From assembly GCF_900143205.1 (NCBI RefSeq), contig NZ_FRDH01000005.1, forward strand, positions 186,001 to 250,000: DNA of 64,000 bases, given 5' to 3'. The position numbers and the translations under genes are program-made. The notes under the pieces were generated by a model. The model did no database searches. It was not told the origin of the DNA and worked only from the letters and a program-made list of their open reading frames with translations. The stretch's first letter is position 1. Each line of letters begins with the position of its first letter. This stretch comes from Butyrivibrio hungatei DSM 14810. Its GTDB lineage: Bacteria; Bacillota; Clostridia; Lachnospirales; Lachnospiraceae. Shown piece by piece: positions 44,170 to 53,159 of this stretch.

Positions 44170-46328
44170 TGGCTAGTTTAGAACAAGCAGATCAGAAAGT
44201 TGTATTCGGACTGGATATAGGAACCAGAAGTGTTGTTGGTACAGTCGGATACATGAATGATGGACAATTTAATGTTATTGCCCAGTGTGTCGAGAAACAT
44301 GAGACAAGAGCAATGCTTGATGGTCAGATCCATGATATCGGTAAAGTTGGATCCACTATCAAGGTTGTCAAAGAAAAGCTTGAACAGCAGACAGATATTC
44401 ATCTTACAGATGTTTGTATTGCTGCTGCTGGTCGTGTTCTTAAAACTGTCAGAACAACTTACGACTACGAGTATGTAGATGCTCACGATATTACAGAAGA
44501 GGATATCTATAACCTTGATTCTGCTGCAGTTGAGCAGGCTTATTCTGAGTTTATTAAGAACAATACATCTGATCTTAAGTTTTATCTTGTTGGCTATTCT
44601 GTTATGCATTATTACCTTGATGGATATCAGATTGCCAATCTTGAAGGACATAATGCAGGTAAGGTAAGTGTTGAACTTATTGCGACATTCCTTCCTGATG
44701 ACTGCGTAGACGGTCTTTATAAGGCTTGTGAGAGGGCGGACCTTAAGGTTGCAAACCTCACTTTGGAGCCTATTGCAGCTATGATGGTTGCTATTCCAGA
44801 TAGATTCAGAATGCTGAATCTTGCGCTTGTAGACGTAGGAGCAGGTACATCCGATATTTGCGTTACTGATGATGGTTCTATCACAGCTTATGGAATGCTT
44901 CCTATAGCAGGTGATGATATTACTGAGATAATCGCTCAGCACTGTCTTGTGGACTTTAATCAGGCTGATGAGATCAAGATAGCAGCAAGCCATAATGACA
45001 AGGTTGACTATGTTGATATCATGGGTCTTAACAAGACTATTTCTTCCAAGGATATCGCCAAGATCGTTAAGCCTAAGGTTGATGAGATGGCCAAAAAAGC
45101 CGTTGATGAGATCAAGAGATTAAATGGTGACAAGCCGGTCAGCGCCGTATTCGTTGTAGGTGGTGGCGGATGCGTTCCAGGATATGTTAAGGCTATTGCA
45201 AGAGAGATGGATATTCCAGAAGAAAGAGTTGCTCTTCGTGGCGAAGAAGTCATGAAGAACATCACCTTCCTGAATAATGATGGAATCGAGAGAGATTCAC
45301 TTCTTGTAACTCCTCTTGGTATCTGTATCAGTTATTATGAAGAGGCAAATAACTTTATTTTTGTTTCATTTAACGGCGTACAGACCAAGATCTATGATAA
45401 TGGTAAGCTTCAGGTAGTGGACGCTGCTATGCAGGCCCAGTTCCCTAATGAAGATCTTTTCCCAAAGAGAGGACAGGAACTTAAGTTTACTGTTAATGGC
45501 AAAGAGAGAAGTTCAAGAGGCGAGCCCGGTGAAGCAGCTATTATCCAGCTCAATGGTAAGCCTGCTGATATCCATACCAAGATCAGGGCAAACGATATCA
45601 TTGAGGTTACTCCATCTACAGCAGGAGCTCCTGGTAAGGCTGTTATTGAGAGTATTCCTGAATTTAAGACTAAGTTTAACGTAAATGTAAATGGCAAGAA
45701 CATTGAGGCTTCAAGATTTGCCACAGTTAATGGACAGCCATCAACTCCTTTATATAGCATTCAGGCTGGTGATGAAGTTAAAATTCTTGACTACAATACT
45801 GCTGAACAGATTGCAGCTCTTATGGATATAGATATCAATGAAGATACTGTAATTTTTGTTAACAACGAAAGAGGTAATAAGGATACACCTGTTTATGAGA
45901 ACTTTAAGATCGAGTTTAAGGCTCAGGAAGAAGTTATCATGGACTATTATAAGGATTTCCCAAGTGCTGACGAGGTTGCTATCAGTCAGGAGAATGAGGA
46001 GTCCTATGAAAGCACAGAAGATGGCCGACTTGTAGAGGATGCTGATGGACAGCTTTCTTTTGATGATCTTCCAGATGATGATTACAAGAAGGAAGATCAT
46101 GAAGTTGTAAGGAACATCCTGGCTCATGATCTTCATGTTACAGTTAACAATGATCCTATAACTCTTCATGGCAAAGCAGATTATGTATTTGTAGATATCT
46201 TTGATGCTATTGATTTTGACCTGTCCAAGCCAAATGGAAGAGCTATAGTTACAAGTTTAAACGGAGCAACTCCAGAATATCTCCAGCCTATCAAGGAAGG
46301 CGACAGAATAGAAGTATATTGGAAATAA
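44169..46328 (+). CDS. FtsA-like actin-fold ATPase with long repetitive C-terminal extension
   Basis: 719 residues against ~420 for FtsA. The first ~390 residues have the FtsA/PilM actin fold: phosphate-1 motif VFGLDIGTRS, SHS2-type insert (CIAAAGRV), phosphate-2 DVGAGTSD and adenosine motif VVGGGGCVPGY. The remaining ~330 residues contain three beta modules of similar pattern, each with a V-x-VNG strand, an NG turn, and I-x-x-GD-x-I/V-x-V near the end, reminiscent of ubiquitin-like beta-grasp folds; the last pair are separated by an acidic linker (~615-650). GGAGAA precedes the ATG, which overlaps the coaE stop. A role in the envelope or division machinery is inferred from the fold only. Confidence 0.85.
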   Translation: MASLEQADQKVVFGLDIGTRSVVGTVGYMNDGQFNVIAQCVEKHETRAMLDGQIHDIGKVGSTIKVVKEKLEQQTDIHLTDVCIAAAGRVLKTVRTTYDYEYVDAHDITEEDIYNLDSAAVEQAYSEFIKNNTSDLKFYLVGYSVMHYYLDGYQIANLEGHNAGKVSVELIATFLPDDCVDGLYKACERADLKVANLTLEPIAAMMVAIPDRFRMLNLALVDVGAGTSDICVTDDGSITAYGMLPIAGDDITEIIAQHCLVDFNQADEIKIAASHNDKVDYVDIMGLNKTISSKDIAKIVKPKVDEMAKKAVDEIKRLNGDKPVSAVFVVGGGGCVPGYVKAIAREMDIPEERVALRGEEVMKNITFLNNDGIERDSLLVTPLGICISYYEEANNFIFVSFNGVQTKIYDNGKLQVVDAAMQAQFPNEDLFPKRGQELKFTVNGKERSSRGEPGEAAIIQLNGKPADIHTKIRANDIIEVTPSTAGAPGKAVIESIPEFKTKFNVNVNGKNIEASRFATVNGQPSTPLYSIQAGDEVKILDYNTAEQIAALMDIDINEDTVIFVNNERGNKDTPVYENFKIEFKAQEEVIMDYYKDFPSADEVAISQENEESYESTEDGRLVEDADGQLSFDDLPDDDYKKEDHEVVRNILAHDLHVTVNNDPITLHGKADYVFVDIFDAIDFDLSKPNGRAIVTSLNGATPEYLQPIKEGDRIEVYWK

Positions 46329-46333
46329 AGCGA

Positions 46334-46368
46334 TTAAAGACTTATCTGATATATAGATAAGTCTTTAA
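46334..46368 (+). terminator. Hairpin after the FtsA-like gene, probable terminator
   Basis: Perfect 14-base arms TTAAAGACTTATCT / AGATAAGTCTTTAA with a 7-base loop. The T tract is weak, so it may be a partial terminator or a processing site. Confidence 0.6.
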
Positions 46369-46403
46369 ATATGTATAGAGATTTTAAAGGATAAGATTTA
46401 TTT

Positions 46404-47201
46404 ATGAGATTTACTAGTATTGCCAGCGGAAGTAGCGGAAATTGTACATATATAGGTTCAGACAATACCCATGTCTTAGTTGATGCGGGTGTTAGCAAAA
46501 AGAGGATCGAAGAAGGGCTTAAGACTCTTGAATTAGGTCTTTCAGATATAGATGCTATATTTGTAACTCATGAGCATTCAGATCATATAGCAGCTCTTAG
46601 AACTATCTTAAAGAAGTTTGATATTCCAATTTATGCTACTAAAGGCACTATTGAAGGTATCAGAAACAGCGACAAGAAAAATGAGATGACAGATTCCAGG
46701 TTTATTCCTATTACCTGCGACAAAGAAATAACAGTTGGCGATATGAAGATAAATCCAATGGTAATTTCTCATGATGCCCTTGAACCATGCGGATATAGAT
46801 TTTTTATCGGCGATAAAAAAGTTGGTATCGCAACTGACCTTGGCTGCTACTCAGACTATACAGTTGAGTGTCTTAAAGACTGCGATGCTCTTTTGTTAGA
46901 AGCAAACCACGATGTGAGAATGCTTCAGACAGGCCCTTATCCTTACGTGTTAAAGACCAGGATTTTAGGGGATAGAGGCCATTTGTCCAATGAAAAGAGT
47001 GGCGAGCTTTTATGTAAGCTTTTAAATGACAAGATAAGAGGTGTATTTCTGGGGCATCTTTCAAAGGAGAATAACCTTCCAGAGCTAGCCTATGAAACGG
47101 TTCGCGTTGAGATAGAAATGGGAGACAACCCTTATCATGGCAATGATTTTCCTCTCATTGTTGCAGATAGAAGTAGTATTTCTCCTATTTTAGAGTTCTA
47201 A
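46404..47201 (+). CDS. Metallo-beta-lactamase fold hydrolase, YycJ/WalJ family
   Basis: 265 residues. The metal site THEHSDHI is the standard HxHxDH motif, with later ligands in VISHDALEPCGY, TDLGCY and FLGHLSKENN. The N terminus RFTSIASGSSGNCTYIG is diagnostic of YycJ. In Bacillus, YycJ lies with the WalKR genes and has been linked to DNA repair or wall-cycle coordination; here no WalKR genes are nearby. It follows the FtsA-like gene after a hairpin. Confidence 0.92.
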   Translation: MRFTSIASGSSGNCTYIGSDNTHVLVDAGVSKKRIEEGLKTLELGLSDIDAIFVTHEHSDHIAALRTILKKFDIPIYATKGTIEGIRNSDKKNEMTDSRFIPITCDKEITVGDMKINPMVISHDALEPCGYRFFIGDKKVGIATDLGCYSDYTVECLKDCDALLLEANHDVRMLQTGPYPYVLKTRILGDRGHLSNEKSGELLCKLLNDKIRGVFLGHLSKENNLPELAYETVRVEIEMGDNPYHGNDFPLIVADRSSISPILEF

Positions 47202-47289
47202 ACTTCTTGATTAATTTAGAGATTACATTTACTATTGATAACAAATTGCATTAGTTCTATAATTTCAGCTTTTTAAATATGGAGGAGAC

Positions 47290-47562
47290 ATGAATAAGAC
47301 TATCATAACAGTAGTTGGAAAAGACACAGTTGGTATTATAGCTAAGGTATGTACATATCTTGCAGGTGAGAGTATCAATATCCTTGATATTTCACAGACT
47401 ATCGTCAGCGGATATTTTAATATGATGATGGTTGTTGATATGGCTGGTGCAGCCAAGGATTTTAATACTGTCGCTGATGATCTGGAAGCTCTGGGCAAAG
47501 AGATTGGTGTTGTCATCAAATGTCAGAGAGAAGAGATCTTTGATTCTATGCACAGAATTTAA
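47290..47562 (+). CDS. ACT domain protein (UPF0237)
   Basis: 90 residues forming one ACT ligand-binding domain: [43 protein letters not shown] sets the start. UPF0237 proteins almost always precede a DUF711/UPF0210 gene, as here (23 bases apart), so it is probably the regulatory subunit of that protein. The ligand is likely an amino acid; not determined. Confidence 0.93.
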   Translation: MNKTIITVVGKDTVGIIAKVCTYLAGESINILDISQTIVSGYFNMMMVVDMAGAAKDFNTVADDLEALGKEIGVVIKCQREEIFDSMHRI

Positions 47563-47585
47563 TCTTTCAGAGGAAGGTATGTAAT

Positions 47586-48950
47586 ATGATAAATGTAAAT
47601 GAGGTTGTCGAGACCAATGAAATGATCGAGAAAGAGAATCTGGATGTTAGAACAATCACTCTGGGTATCAGCCTTTTAGATTGTATCTCTTCAGATTTGG
47701 ATCAGCTCTGCAAAAATATCTATGACAAGATCTATGATACTGCCAAGGACCTCGTAAGTACTGGCAATCAGATTTCTAGAGAATTCGGAATTCCAATCGT
47801 TAACAAAAGAATATCAGTGACACCTATAGCATTAGTGGGCGGAGCTGCATGTAAGACTTCATCTGACTTTGTTCAGATCGCTAGGACTCTTGATGACGTA
47901 GCCAAAAAAGTTGGCGTTAACTTTATTGGTGGCTATTCAGCCCTTGTAAGTAAGGGAATGACAGAAGCTGACAGACTTCTTATTGAATCAATCCCAGAAG
48001 CTCTTGCTACAACAGATGTTGTTTGTTCATCTATAAATGTTGGCTCAACAAAGACTGGAATCAACATGGATGCAGTAAGGCTCATGGGAACCATAGTTAA
48101 AAAGACTGCTGAAGCAACTAAGGAAAACGATTCCCTTGGATGTGCTAAACTTGTTATTTTCTGTAATGCACCTGATGATAACCCATTTATGGCTGGAGCA
48201 TTCCATGGCGTAACAGAATCTGACAAGATAATAAATGTCGGCGTAAGCGGACCTGGTGTTGTTAAGACAGCTCTTGAGAGCGTTAGGGGAGAGAATTTCG
48301 AAGTTCTCTGCGAGACCATCAAAAAGACAGCCTTCAAGGTTACAAGAGTTGGTCAGTTGGTAGCACAGGAAGCTTCTAAGAGACTTGGGGTTCCATTTGG
48401 CATTATCGACCTTTCACTTGCTCCTACACCAGCAATTGGCGATAGCGTAGCAGATATATTACATGAGATCGGTGTTGAGCATGCTGGCGCACCTGGAACA
48501 ACAGCAGCCCTTGCTCTTTTGAATGATCAGGTCAAAAAAGGTGGAGTAATGGCATCATCTTATGTGGGAGGCCTTTCTGGAGCATTTATCCCTGTCAGTG
48601 AAGATCAGGGTATGATAAATGCAGTTAATGCCGGATGCCTTACACTTGAAAAGCTTGAAGCAATGACCTGTGTATGTTCAGTTGGTCTTGATATGATAGC
48701 AGTACCTGGAGACACTAAAGACACAACTATTGCCGGAATCATCGCAGATGAAATGGCAATCGGTATGATCAACCAAAAAACAACAGCAGTTCGTCTTATT
48801 CCAGTAATCGGAAAGGGCGTTGGCGAAACAGTAGAATTTGGTGGTCTTCTTGGCTATGCACCTATCATGCCAGTAAACCAGTTCTCCTGCGACAATTTTG
48901 TAAACCGTGGTGGACGAATTCCAGCTCCGGTCCACAGCTTCAAGAATTAA
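47586..48950 (+). CDS. DUF711/UPF0210 family protein (PFL-like)
   Basis: 454 residues, soluble, conserved across Firmicutes and archaea. Conserved stretches include [44 protein letters not shown] and the C-terminal [13 protein letters not shown]. The fold is related to glycyl radical enzymes, but I see no C-terminal glycyl radical motif, so radical chemistry is not implied. The partner ACT gene lies immediately upstream. Biochemical role unknown. Confidence 0.93.
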   Translation: MINVNEVVETNEMIEKENLDVRTITLGISLLDCISSDLDQLCKNIYDKIYDTAKDLVSTGNQISREFGIPIVNKRISVTPIALVGGAACKTSSDFVQIARTLDDVAKKVGVNFIGGYSALVSKGMTEADRLLIESIPEALATTDVVCSSINVGSTKTGINMDAVRLMGTIVKKTAEATKENDSLGCAKLVIFCNAPDDNPFMAGAFHGVTESDKIINVGVSGPGVVKTALESVRGENFEVLCETIKKTAFKVTRVGQLVAQEASKRLGVPFGIIDLSLAPTPAIGDSVADILHEIGVEHAGAPGTTAALALLNDQVKKGGVMASSYVGGLSGAFIPVSEDQGMINAVNAGCLTLEKLEAMTCVCSVGLDMIAVPGDTKDTTIAGIIADEMAIGMINQKTTAVRLIPVIGKGVGETVEFGGLLGYAPIMPVNQFSCDNFVNRGGRIPAPVHSFKN

Positions 48951-48980
48951 GCTTTTTAAGAATTGTTTTATTTTATAGAC

Positions 48981-49011
48981 AATCCCAGAGTTATTACTCT
49001 GGGATTTATTT
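48981..49011 (+). terminator. Terminator after the DUF711 gene
   Basis: Ten-base arms AATCCCAGAG / CTCTGGGATT with a TTATTA loop, followed by a T-rich stretch. Confidence 0.85.
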
Positions 49012-49087
49012 ATAAAGTAGGGAAATGCTCTGAGTAAAAAATATAAACAAATCTTAGAGCAGCGCCCCGTTATGGGACATCTTGACA

Positions 49088-49116
49088 TTGACCTTAAAAT
49101 TGCTATATATTATAAT
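49088..49116 (+). promoter_or_regulatory. Predicted promoter of the yicC-remA-gmk-rpoZ operon
   Basis: TTGACC (49088-49093), a 17-base spacer and TATAAT (49111-49116). An overlapping TTGACA at 49082 may be an alternative -35 box. Confidence 0.75.
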
Positions 49117-49158
49117 AACTTTTGTATTATTATGCCCAAAAATAAGGGGGATATTCTT

Positions 49159-50046
49159 ATGGTCTGCAGTATGACAGGTTTTGGCAGAAGTGAGATTACA
49201 GAAGGGGAACGAAAGTACATCGTTGAGCTAAAATCAGTGAATAACCGATATCTTGATATAAATATCAAGATGCCAAAGAAGTTCAATGCTTTTGAATCTG
49301 AGATCAGAAATCAGCTCAAGAACTTCATGAAACGTGGTAAGGTTGACGTATATATCAGCTACGAGGACTTTTCTGAATCAGATACAAGAGTTAAGTACAA
49401 TAAGGCTGTTGCTCAGGAGTATTATTCATACTTAAATGAGATGGCCAGTGATTTTGGACTTGATAATGATGTTAGGATTTCAGTATTGTCAAGATTTCCA
49501 GAAGTTTTCACAATGGAAGATGAGCAGCTTGATGAAGAAGAGGTTTTAAGCGGCCTTCAGAAGGCAATCGCTGTTGCAGGCAAGCAGTTCCTGGATTCCA
49601 GAGTGAGAGAGGGTGAGTTCCTTTCAGGGGATCTTACAGAGAAACTCGATGGTATGCTTGAAAATGTAGAGTATATTTCAGAACGTTCACCTGAGATCAT
49701 CGATGAGTACAAAGCCAAGCTTAGAGAGAAGATCCAGGATCTTTTAGAGGACAAGCAGGTAGATGAGAATCGCCTTGCTATGGAAGTTACTATCTACGCA
49801 GACAAGATCTGTGTTGATGAAGAGATCACAAGACTTCGCAGCCATATTCAGGCTATGAGAGATGCACTTATTAAGGGTGATGACAAGGATGGAATAGGCA
49901 GAAAACTCGATTTCCTTGCACAGGAAATGAACAGAGAAGCCAACACGATTCTTTCTAAGTCAACTGACCTTAAGATATCAGACAGAGGTATTGCTCTTAA
50001 GACTGATATCGAGAAAGTAAGGGAGCAGATACAGAACATTGAGTAA
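49159..50046 (+). CDS. yicC: YicC family endoribonuclease
   Basis: 295 residues. The protein opens CSMTGFGRSE, the standard YicC start, contains the SVNNRYLDINIKMP segment (~30-45), and ends with the paired helix motif DFLAQEMNREANTILSKSTD. Members are endoribonucleases that degrade small or messenger RNAs. The frame extends to an ATG at 49072, but that lies upstream of the -10 box; AAGGGGGA before the ATG at 49159 fixes the start. It leads an operon; remA starts before its stop codon. Confidence 0.94.
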   Translation: MVCSMTGFGRSEITEGERKYIVELKSVNNRYLDINIKMPKKFNAFESEIRNQLKNFMKRGKVDVYISYEDFSESDTRVKYNKAVAQEYYSYLNEMASDFGLDNDVRISVLSRFPEVFTMEDEQLDEEEVLSGLQKAIAVAGKQFLDSRVREGEFLSGDLTEKLDGMLENVEYISERSPEIIDEYKAKLREKIQDLLEDKQVDENRLAMEVTIYADKICVDEEITRLRSHIQAMRDALIKGDDKDGIGRKLDFLAQEMNREANTILSKSTDLKISDRGIALKTDIEKVREQIQNIE

Positions 50047-50302
50047 ACTCATTCACATAGGATTTGGTAATATAGTAAATGCAGACAAGATAATCAGCAT
50101 AGTAAGTCCAGAGGCAGCTCCTATTAAGAGGATGGTCCAGAAAGCCAGAGAGGAAGGAACAAGTGTTGATGCCACTCAGGGCCGTAAGACCAAGGCTGTT
50201 ATCGTTATGGAAAATGGTATGCTTGTTTTATCTGCACTTTTACCAGAAACTATCAGTATGCGTTTATCATCAGAGAGTGAGAGTAGTTTAGATGAAACGT
50301 AA
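50039..50302 (+). CDS. remA: RemA family (DUF370) regulator
   Basis: 87 residues. Starts at TTG 50039 (SKLIHIGFGNIV), in line with the family N terminus, and overlaps yicC by 8 bases. The core INADKIISIVSPEAAPIKR-like stretch and the ATQGRKTKAVIVM strand are typical. Bacillus RemA is a DNA-binding ring that activates matrix and osmoprotection genes. The yicC-remA-gmk-rpoZ order is widely kept in Firmicutes. Overlaps gmk by 11 bases. Confidence 0.93.
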   Translation: MSKLIHIGFGNIVNADKIISIVSPEAAPIKRMVQKAREEGTSVDATQGRKTKAVIVMENGMLVLSALLPETISMRLSSESESSLDET

Positions 50303-50915
50303 AGGTATTATTATTGTTGTTTCCGGTTTTTCAGGAGCTGGTAAGGGAACAATCATGAAGGAGCTGACCAGGAAATATGATCAGTATGCTCTTTCAATCT
50401 CAGCCACAACTAGAAAGCCTCGTGAAGGTGAGGAAAATGGCAGAGAGTATTTCTTCATTTCTAAAGAGGAATTTGAGAAGTTGATCGAAGAGGATGGCCT
50501 CATCGAGCATGCAAGATATGTAGATAATTACTATGGAACTCCCAGGAAATATGTTGAAGACAAGCTTTCTCAGGGCATTGATGTTATTCTCGAGATTGAG
50601 ATCCAGGGTGCTCTTCAGATAAAAGAAAGATATAATGATGCAGTACTTCTTTTTGTAATGCCACCATCAGCAAAGGTCTTGGAAGAGAGACTTCGTGGCA
50701 GAGGTACAGAGACCGATGAAGTTATCAGAAAGAGACTTTCAAGGGCTAATGAAGAAGCTATCGGCATCGAAAATTATGATTACATTGTTATAAATGATAA
50801 TCTCCAGGATAGTGTAGAATGTGTTCATGAGATCATTTCAGCGGCACATTTGAGTCCTGCCAGAAATCAAGAATTTATAAATACTATTAGAAAAGAGCTT
50901 GGAGAGTTAAACTAA
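50292..50915 (+). CDS. gmk: Guanylate kinase
   Basis: 207 residues. Converts GMP to GDP with ATP. Walker A SGFSGAGKGT, the GMP-binding SATTRKPREGEENGREYFF, and lid region RLRGRGTETDEVI are complete. The start lies inside remA (11-base overlap), so translation should be coupled. It is essential for nucleotide balance and for handling (p)ppGpp, which inhibits the Firmicute enzyme. Confidence 0.97.
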   Translation: MKRKGIIIVVSGFSGAGKGTIMKELTRKYDQYALSISATTRKPREGEENGREYFFISKEEFEKLIEEDGLIEHARYVDNYYGTPRKYVEDKLSQGIDVILEIEIQGALQIKERYNDAVLLFVMPPSAKVLEERLRGRGTETDEVIRKRLSRANEEAIGIENYDYIVINDNLQDSVECVHEIISAAHLSPARNQEFINTIRKELGELN

Positions 50916-50955
50916 CAGGCTTTTGTATGCGGAGAAACCGCAGGAAAGGAACATT

Positions 50956-51234
50956 ATGATACATCCATCATACGTAGACTTAATGAATGTAGTAAACAAG
51001 GGAGTAGAAGAGGGAGAAGAGCCAGTTATCAGCTCAAGATACTCAATTGTTATGGCAACATCAAAGAGAGCTAGACAGATCATTGCTGGTGATGAGCCAA
51101 TGGTTAAGGTTAAGGACAAGCAGAAGCCTCTTTCAATCGCTGTTGAAGAGATGAACCAGGATAAACTTAGAATCCTTACAGATGAAGAGAAGGATGCTCT
51201 TGCAGAAGAGAATAACGAGGAAACAGAAGCTTGA
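50956..51234 (+). CDS. rpoZ: RNA polymerase omega subunit
   Basis: 92 residues. Omega helps assemble RNA polymerase. The start MIHPSYVDLMNVV, SSRYSIVMATSKRARQI and KPLSIAVEEM match the Firmicute omega pattern. An upstream in-frame codon exists at 50923, but AGGAAAGGA before the ATG at 50956 decides the start. It follows gmk after 40 bases and overlaps rimO by 4 bases. Confidence 0.93.
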   Translation: MIHPSYVDLMNVVNKGVEEGEEPVISSRYSIVMATSKRARQIIAGDEPMVKVKDKQKPLSIAVEEMNQDKLRILTDEEKDALAEENNEETEA

Positions 51235-52589
51235 AGATTTTGTTCGTATCACTTGGATGTGATAAAAATAGAGTAGACACCGAGGTTATGCTTGGAATGC
51301 TGAGCGGACGCGGATTTACTTTTACAGATGATGAAGAAGAAGCCGAAGCAGCAGTTGTTAACACCTGCTGCTTTATCAATGATGCCAAGCAGGAGAGTAT
51401 AGATACAATCTTAGAACTCTCGGAGCGAAGAAAGAGCGGCCAGCTTAAGGCACTTATAGTTACAGGTTGTCTTGCACAGCGCTACAAAGAAGAAATACAA
51501 AAGGAAATTCCAGAAGTAGATGAGATCCTTGGTATATCTTCTATAGATAAGATAATTGAAGCGCTTGAAGAGACACTTAAGAGAAATAAGCTTTTTACAC
51601 ACAAGAATTATTTTGATGATATCAATAAAAAGCCTGTAGGCGGTCAAAGGAGAATCGTTACTACAGGTGGTCTTTATGACTATCTTAAGATTGCAGAAGG
51701 CTGTGATAAGCACTGTACTTACTGCATTATTCCTAAGGTCAGAGGCAATTATAGAAGTGTTCCTATGGAACAGCTTTTAGTAGATGCACAGAATCTTGCG
51801 GATGAGGGTGTTACTGAGCTTATTTTAGTGGCACAGGAGACTACCCTTTACGGAACTGATCTGTATGGTGAAAAGAAACTTCCAGAGCTTTTACATAAGC
51901 TTTGTAAGATCGAGGGCTTTAAGTGGATAAGGATCATGTATTGTTATCCGGAAGAGATCACCAAAGAGCTTGTTCAGACCATTAAGGAAGAACCAAAGAT
52001 TTGTCATTATCTTGATATTCCTATTCAGTCTGGTTCAGACAGAATTCTTAAAAAGATGGGACGAAGAACTAATAATGCAGAGATAAGAGAGCTTGTCAGC
52101 TACTTAAGGCAGGAAATTCCTGATATCTGTCTCAGAACAACTCTTATTAGTGGTTTTCCTGGCGAAACTGCCGCTGATCACAATGAGACTTATGACCTTG
52201 TTAAGGACCTTAAGTTTGATAGACTTGGAGTATTTACTTATTCTCAGGAAGAGGATACTCCTGCAGCTACTATGCCTGATCAGGTTACAGAGAGAGTCAA
52301 GAACACTCGAAGAAATAAGCTTATGAGACTTCAGCAGGAAATAGCTTTTGAATCTGCAAGTAAGATGGTCGGCAGAACAGTAGACGCTGTTGTTGAGGGA
52401 AAGATCGTAGATTCTGGTGACAGTAATCTTGATGGATTTACTTATGTGGCAAGAACCTACAAGGATGCTCCTGATATTGACGGATTTGTTTTTGTAACAG
52501 GTGTTCACAGAGAACTGATGACTGGAGACTATTTAAAGGTCAATATTACAGGCTCAAATGAATATGACCTTATTGGGGAGGAAGCATAA
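51231..52589 (+). CDS. rimO: Ribosomal protein S12 methylthiotransferase RimO
   Basis: 452 residues. Radical SAM enzyme that methylthiolates an aspartate of ribosomal protein S12. The N-terminal MTTase domain begins KILFVSLGCDKNRVDTE with later cysteines (VNTCCFI, VTGCLA). The radical SAM cluster motif is CDKHCTYC, and a C-terminal TRAM domain is visible (~380-450). Starts at TTG 51231, overlapping the rpoZ stop (TTGA). The S12 rather than tRNA target follows from the SLGCDKNRVD start typical of RimO versus MiaB. Confidence 0.94.
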   Translation: MKILFVSLGCDKNRVDTEVMLGMLSGRGFTFTDDEEEAEAAVVNTCCFINDAKQESIDTILELSERRKSGQLKALIVTGCLAQRYKEEIQKEIPEVDEILGISSIDKIIEALEETLKRNKLFTHKNYFDDINKKPVGGQRRIVTTGGLYDYLKIAEGCDKHCTYCIIPKVRGNYRSVPMEQLLVDAQNLADEGVTELILVAQETTLYGTDLYGEKKLPELLHKLCKIEGFKWIRIMYCYPEEITKELVQTIKEEPKICHYLDIPIQSGSDRILKKMGRRTNNAEIRELVSYLRQEIPDICLRTTLISGFPGETAADHNETYDLVKDLKFDRLGVFTYSQEEDTPAATMPDQVTERVKNTRRNKLMRLQQEIAFESASKMVGRTVDAVVEGKIVDSGDSNLDGFTYVARTYKDAPDIDGFVFVTGVHRELMTGDYLKVNITGSNEYDLIGEEA

Positions 52590-53131
52590 TGAATTTACCA
52601 AATAAGTTAACTGTAGCAAGAGTAATAATGATTCCATTTTTTGTATTCTTTTTACTTTTTGATCCATCTAATGTGACATTTAAGTGGATCTCACTTGCAA
52701 TCTTTATCGTAGCAAGCCTTACAGATATGCTTGATGGCAAGATTGCAAGAAAGTATAACCTTATCACTGATTTTGGTAAATTTATGGATCCGCTTGCAGA
52801 CAAGCTTTTGGTGTGCAGCGCCATGATCGGACTTATTGAACTTCACAGGATTCCTTCATGGATCGTTATCATCATTATAGCAAGAGAGTTTGTTATCAGC
52901 GGATTTAGACTTATTGCTGCAGACAATGGCAGGGTAATTGCAGCAAGCTATTGGGGAAAGTTCAAGACTACTTTCCAGATGATCATGGTAATCCTTATGA
53001 TCGCTAATTTACCAATCCCTGCAGTGCAGATATTAACTACAGTTGTTATGTGGGTAGCTCTTGCACTTACTGTAATTTCACTTATTGACTACCTTGTAAA
53101 GAACAAGGATGTTATGAGTGGAGAGATGTAA
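52589..53131 (+). CDS. pgsA: CDP-diacylglycerol-glycerol-3-phosphate 3-phosphatidyltransferase
   Basis: 180 residues, about five membrane helices. Makes phosphatidylglycerol phosphate. The CDP-alcohol phosphotransferase motif DGKIARKYNLITDFGKFMDPLAD is complete, with all conserved Asp and the Gly. It follows rimO with an overlap of one base, a pairing frequent in clostridia. It is the last gene of the unit that starts at yicC, followed by the helicase after 28 bases. Confidence 0.95.
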   Translation: MNLPNKLTVARVIMIPFFVFFLLFDPSNVTFKWISLAIFIVASLTDMLDGKIARKYNLITDFGKFMDPLADKLLVCSAMIGLIELHRIPSWIVIIIIAREFVISGFRLIAADNGRVIAASYWGKFKTTFQMIMVILMIANLPIPAVQILTTVVMWVALALTVISLIDYLVKNKDVMSGEM

Positions 53132-53159
53132 TTTTTAGTTTTATAGAAAGAGAAATTTA

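Noticed and set aside
44178..44993. A 271-codon minus-strand reading frame
   Set aside because: It lies opposite the conserved actin fold of the FtsA-like gene and has no protein-like conservation.
49072..49158. A 29-residue N-terminal extension of YicC
   Set aside because: The upstream ATG precedes the predicted -10 box; the conserved N terminus and ribosome site point to 49159.
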